NCBI GenBank assembly: GCA_022575985.1
Contig: JAKSXM010000077.1
Coordinates: 1 to 64,000 of the forward strand
Length of the DNA stretch: 64,000 nt
DNA from: Anagrus nilaparvatae
Lineage: Eukaryota > Arthropoda > Insecta > Hymenoptera > Mymaridae
Direction of reading: 5' to 3'
The notes under the pieces were generated by a model, which was given only the letters and a program-made list of their open reading frames with translations, was not told where the DNA came from and ran no database searches. Positions 59,511 to 64,000 of the stretch are shown in pieces (within the stretch, counting starts at the first letter, position 1; each line of letters begins with the position of its first letter). The translations under genes were made by a program, and so were the position numbers.

Positions 59511-60816
59511 TACGGAACATAGTTTCTGTAAATGGATAGTCTAAGTTTATATTGCTTAAGCACAACTGTTAGGTATATAACTCGATACATTATCGTTTAT
59601 TATAATTGTATAATCAGCAAGAGAAAAAAGCATCGGCATTGTCTGCAGCAGTGCTGTACAATTGCCTTAATCTTTTATCTGTAACTGATGTGCAATAAAT
59701 TTTGTTGTAGCCTTTGGTTTATTATATCTAACAGTAGTAAATTCAATTTTGACTTATTTTTTGTTAAATTTGTTTATTTAAAAATACAGTTTCAGCCAAT
59801 AAGACATTATTTATTTGTATATAGCATATGGATGAGTACCTTATTAAAATTAAATCTTATATATTATGCAAATATTTATGGTTTTGATTTTTAAATAAAT
59901 TGTAAAACTTAATATTTTTATAAGCTTAAAGTTATATTGTAAAATTAATTTTTTTATTTATATAATATCTTAGGAACAGCTACTTGTCATATTATTATTT
60001 TCTAATGGTCTTTTCGTTAAATTAATTTGAAAAATTTTTTTTTAAATAAAAAAAAATTAAAAAATTATCGCCTGACTATCATTTATATTTTTAAATATGC
60101 AAACATTTTTCTTCACATAATATCTTATAAATTTTTTTAACAAGTTTTAAGAAGTTGGTATATTTTTGAATTAAAATACTTTTTAAACACTTTAATATAA
60201 TAAAAGAACGCAAGTTTTGATAACATTTTATAAAAAAAAAAAGAAAAAACTATTTAAGACTCAAATTGCATTTATCAAACAATGTTGGTCCAAAATAAAA
60301 TAACGAAAATTTCGATAAATGAGAATATTGCGGGATATTGATAAAAAAATTTAAACAATATTTTTAGTAATAAAAAAATCATTTAACATCCATTTATTCT
60401 CATCATTGCTAAAGATAGGAAAATTCTGAAAGTTGGATTAATATAGTTTAAAAGTAACCTAAAAAAAACTTTTTATTTAATATACAACGATACAACATAT
60501 ATAAATACTTATAATAATCAACTACATTAAACGGTTTAATATAAATCAATAATCAATAAATTATTTTTTACTTTTTCTTCATTATTGGCACATTATAATA
60601 TTTTCTTTTAGTATATTTTTAAAATAACTTAACAAAGCGTAAATAATTTTTTGGAACAAATTATTTCAATAAGACTTTTCATTTGGTTATTTTATTTTTT
60701 ATTATAACATGATTTTTTTTTTGCTGAAACAAATATAATTAGTTTGAATTTTATTATACAAAATTAATTTTCATAATTTAAATAATTTTATATTTTTACC
60801 TGTATTTATTATGTAT
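59511..60816. other. AT-rich intergenic DNA, no gene seen
   Basis: Homopolymers and TA-rich sequence; the open frame at 59688-59894 is low-complexity and unsupported. Confidence 0.45.
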
Positions 60817-61104
60817 TTATTTTTTATTTTTTATTTTTTGATTTAACGACATGATTTTACATTCTAAATCTTTTATTTTTTGATCTTGATTATTGTTTAA
60901 CTCAATATGATCAAGTAAGACTTTTTCTACGAAGTTACTATAATTTTTTATTAATTCTATATGCTCTTTATTCATCTCTATTATTTTCGATTGAAGAGAA
61001 AAATTTTCTCTTTTTAGAGATTGAATTATATCAAAATAGCGCATAATAACTTCTAATTTATGATCTTCCATTTTCAGTACAATAAATTTATGCGACATAC
61101 ACAT
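60817..61104 (-). CDS. Small coiled-coil protein, unknown
   Basis: A single-exon frame of 95 codons; an internal ATG at 61071 (AAAATGG, good context) would give 84 residues beginning MEDHKLEVIMRYF. The protein is strongly helical, Glu/Lys/Leu/Ile-rich with heptad-like spacing (RENFSLQSKIIEMNKEHIEL and KDLECKIMSLNQKIKNKK at the end). It has no signal peptide or membrane segment. It is divergent from the plus-strand frame at 61729, 0.6-0.7 kb away, which is similar in character, so the two may share a promoter region. The family is not recognised. A coiled-coil subunit of a larger assembly would fit, as inference only. Confidence 0.5.
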   Translation of the reverse strand: MCMSHKFIVLKMEDHKLEVIMRYFDIIQSLKRENFSLQSKIIEMNKEHIELIKNYSNFVEKVLLDHIELNNNQDQKIKDLECKIMSLNQKIKNKK

Positions 61105-61728
61105 CCAGAAAAACAGTTACAAAACGACAGAGAAATATTTTTTAAAACAAAAGGATATGCAGTAGTTGTGCAGTTACATGCATAAGCGCCAACTTAAATA
61201 TAAAAATTGCATACAGATACAAATACACAAAATGGGGATGCGCTGCATGGTGGCGCTAGCTATATCTTTCCCAAAAAATCTAGTAATAATTACTAAACTA
61301 TAGTAAAAAAACTCTAGTCTGCTCCATGAAATTGCGCCTCTATATTAATATTCAGTAAATTATAAAAAAAAATTAAAATCATCTTATAGATGCATGAAAA
61401 TTTTTTGTAAGAAAATCATTCATTTTTTATTTTTATTGATAACATGTATAAATTTATGTGTTAATTTCTTACATACAACTGGCAACAATAAAAAATAGAT
61501 ATATGGATAACTACATTGCCCACACACGCGATTCCTATTTATATTTTGCATTCATAGCCGAAAAGTGAGATTTTCAGTGGATTTTATTGACGCAACCTAG
61601 TAATTAATATTTCATTTAACAGGTAATAATAAAATTAAATTTTACAAATGCTCCATACTCTTTTATTAGCATATAATCATTATTCTTAATTTACTTAGAG
61701 TTATTAAAACAGTAGCAAAAACAGGAAG
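61105..61728. promoter_or_regulatory. Shared intergenic region between two divergent small genes
   Basis: It contains a slightly GC-richer patch (GGGGATGCGCTGCATGGTGGCGCTAGC, 61231-61260 region) and a splice-like TTTCATTTAACAG|GTAATAA at 61622 that could belong to a leader. No defined promoter element can be named. Confidence 0.3.
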
Positions 61729-62006
61729 ATGTCAAACAATCCTAAGATACAAATGATGATCGCATTAGCTAAAGAAGGTAGTAAACTTATGGAGGAAGAA
61801 GAAAAAAAAAAGTTGAAATTAAAATTTTAATCGAAAAATGTAATATTTTAAAAATTGAATATAATAAGTTAAAGCAATCTGTAAATAAAAACATACATAT
61901 TTACGATGCCGATCAGCTCAAAGTATTGTTTTCTGAGCTTAAAGATATGTGCAAAATAATTGTAAATATGGATTCAGTAATAGCAAGGTTGAGATCACAG
62001 TTGTGA
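61729..62006 (+). pseudogene. Small helical protein gene split by an A10 run
   Basis: ATG at 61729 opens MSNNPKIQMMIALAKEG and ends at TAA 61828 after 33 codons. Immediately after the ten-A run (61802-61811) another frame is open from GTT 61812 to TGA 62004-62006, with IEYNKLKQSV, DADQLKVLFSELKDM and SVIARLRSQL, again helical. The two halves are joined if one A is gained. So this is a recent null allele, an assembly error in the homopolymer, or a case of polymerase slippage. The product would be about 90 residues, unknown, head-to-head with the gene at 60817-61104. Confidence 0.45.
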
Positions 62007-62767
62007 AAGATCAATTAGCCAATTTTAATTTATCAGTTTGTCTTGAATAAAAAGATATTTAGTGAATTAATGAAAACGTCCTTATTAAAATTTATTACAT
62101 TAAAATTTATTACAATAACAATCGACTGTTTTGTGTATTTATTGGTTTGATGTACACAATTAATTAATTAAAAAAAAATTAATAATGTGCTGATATTATT
62201 ATAATTTAATTATCTTCTTTGTAAGAAAAATTTTTTATTAATAAATGTGAAAATTTATTATATAAAAATATATTATTATGTTGTGAATCCAAATTATAGA
62301 TACATAAAGTTACAGATGAATCACCGTGACTCCAGAATTTTATTATTTATTATATTTATTCTAAATCCAAATACAAAATTTAATTATATGGAGTAATCGA
62401 AGATTTAATACAGTTCTAGCAGTTAATCGCTTAGTACTTTTTTCAGTGTTAGTTTCTGCTATCCCAATATTAATGATAAATTTAGTTATCGATAAATAAC
62501 ATTTATACTCAAGTAGTATATACAACTTTATACATTTACTTAATTTTTAAAATTTAAAATCCAAATAGAGGATAAGCAAAGTACTTGATTATTATCCATA
62601 ACTCCTGAAATTTAATGCTCAGTACTGTTAGCCAGTATCTGCGATTCCAAGTGTACTATTTATTGAGCAAACAGAAGAGCTAGAGCTGTGATAATAATTC
62701 ATCGCTTGGTACTTTCATTCAATATTTTAAATTTTTTTGTTTTTGATATTTTATTATTTAATTACAA
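62007..62767. other. AT-rich DNA with possible upstream remnants of the mannosidase copy
   Basis: Two passages share a phrase (TTAATCGCTTAGTACTTTTT at about 62425 and TTCATCGCTTGGTACTTTCA at about 62700), hinting at a local duplication. No frame is long enough to support an exon. Confidence 0.35.
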
Positions 62768-63558
62768 ATGAAACTAGAAACTGATATTGCATCAAGAGAA
62801 ACTTTTTACACAGGTTTTAATGGATTAAATGTAAATTTTTGATTCACATAATTTAAATTTTAAATAGAAAATAAAATAATTTTAAAATTTATATAATTTT
62901 TTTTATGGATGATAAAATGTTAAAGATTTTCTAAAATACCTTTGCAAGATAATTATTATCCACTTGCATAAGCAGGGTAAATTGAAGATGACAGAGTTAG
63001 GATGACAATTTTAAGTGGGCAACCTTTGGGAGCTGCTTCAATGGCTTAAGGACAATTTTAAGTAAGTTTTGAAATTGTTTATTATAAGCTAATAATATTT
63101 TGAATATATTTTTTTTTCTTCAGATTATGCGAGATAGAAGGTTAATGCAAGATGATAATAGAGGGCTGTCCAAAGGAGTAACTGATAATTTATTAACTTA
63201 TCAATTTAATTTGATTCTTTTAGAAAAAGATGGATTCTTGTGCTTTTCCAGTACCACCAATTGAGCATCCTTCTGGCTTTCTGTTGTGGTTCATATTGCA
63301 ATGGATGATTTATTACACCCAATAATAACTGAACATCCAAAAAATCTACCATTTGAATTAAATTCCAGCTTTTCTCCTGTTGGTTTTAATTGAACCTGTT
63401 CATTTAAGCGTTGTTTCTTTTAGAGTAATTCCTAAAGGAGCTCGTAATGGTATTGCAATTATTTTACACAGCCAAGCTTTAAACTTATGTTGGGGCGTTT
63501 CTTGTGTCACAAAGGTTTCACAGATGATGATATAATTTGCATATTTAGAGTGCCATAA
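62768..63558 (+). pseudogene. Golgi alpha-mannosidase II fragment, degenerate
   Basis: Glycosyl hydrolase family 38, C-terminal half; the enzyme trims mannoses in N-glycan maturation in the Golgi. Pieces in order: LETDIASRETFYTGFNGL (62768-62830), then KIPLQDNYYPLA, a stop, AG, a stop, IEDDRVRMTILSGQPLGAAS, a stop and GQF (62935-63061). These are followed by a GTAAGT donor, an intron with a TTTTTTTTCTTCAG acceptor, and IMRDRRLMQDDNRGLSKGVT (63124 on). Frames then break, with DDLLHPIITEHP in one frame and IPKGARNGIAIILHSQ in another. At least four stops and several shifts show it is dead. The intron between GQF and IMRDRR is kept, so it is a DNA duplicate. The catalytic N-terminal half is not in the window. 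Confidence 0.82.
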
Positions 63559-64000
63559 ACTACATTAAAATCTTTTTTTTTTTCTAAAATGTAAAATATT
63601 TATTTAATTTTATAAATATAAATATAGCAAATTTTTAAGTAACTAATTTTTCATGACTTTTTTATTCATCTTGCTTTCTCTCCAAAGATTATAAAATCTG
63701 AAAAACTGTTCTTTTTCCAGTCGAATCCAAAAAAGCAGTCATTGATTTGTTTACATTTATACTTTGCAAAGTTCAAATATTATAGTCTCTATTGTTTACA
63801 TGCTGTTACTATGGATACCACACAGTAGATATTTCATTGCTCTACCCAGCAAGGTATATATACAATTTTAAAATTCTATATACCTTGGCTTTATCCACTG
63901 CATGCTTTATATTGTGATATCTAAAAAAATTTAAGATTTTTTCTGAGTTGTATTTTAAAAAACATTTTTGTAAAATATCTCAACAAAGTGTTAATCTTCA
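63559..64000. other. AT-rich end of window, no gene seen
   Basis: No coding exon, repeat or RNA gene that I can support. Confidence 0.4.

Noticed and set aside
1..64000. CRISPR arrays, bacterial operons or prophage
   Set aside because: The sequence is eukaryotic, with spliced genes and insect-type repeats; no regularly spaced direct repeats of CRISPR type are present.

Overview
The window is eukaryotic nuclear DNA, very AT-rich (about three quarters A+T by eye), with spliced genes, GT-AG introns, TTAGG-type telomeric repeats, an R1-like non-LTR retrotransposon piece and many palindromic (foldback) transposable elements. This fits an insect. TTAGG repeats argue against Diptera, and the base composition would suit a parasitoid wasp or similar, but the species is not proven by the sequence.

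Layout. 1-8990 is an almost perfect palindrome with a 17-bp spacer, a foldback element at its centre and a gene's 5' end on each arm. From the right arm a spliced ubiquitin-specific protease gene runs rightwards to 14285. From 14.4 to 18.4 kb there is a decayed foldback copy and AT-rich DNA. From about 18.4 to 37.8 kb lies a non-coding field of diverged long repeats (blocks of 0.5-2.4 kb recurring 4-8 kb apart), seeded with small MITEs. At 40.56-41.09 kb are two minisatellites and a short TTAGG array. The array abuts a second large inverted repeat (41095-46854) whose 1.9-kb spacer holds an R1-clade fragment and the last two exons of a five-exon minus-strand gene of unknown function (51762 to 43791).

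From 52 to 64 kb there is a tandem repeat, two more foldback elements, and broken gene copies: a ubiquitin-protease C-terminus, a Highwire/MYCBP2 ubiquitin ligase fragment, and a Golgi alpha-mannosidase II fragment. The last two keep intron positions, so they look like DNA duplications, not retrocopies. A divergent pair of small coiled-coil-type genes lies at 60.8-62.0 kb; one is broken by an A10 run.

Taken together, the intact or nearly intact genes are few (the protease, the unknown five-exon gene, one coiled-coil gene). The rest looks like a repeat-rich, weakly recombining or heterochromatic environment where palindromes and decayed gene copies accumulate.
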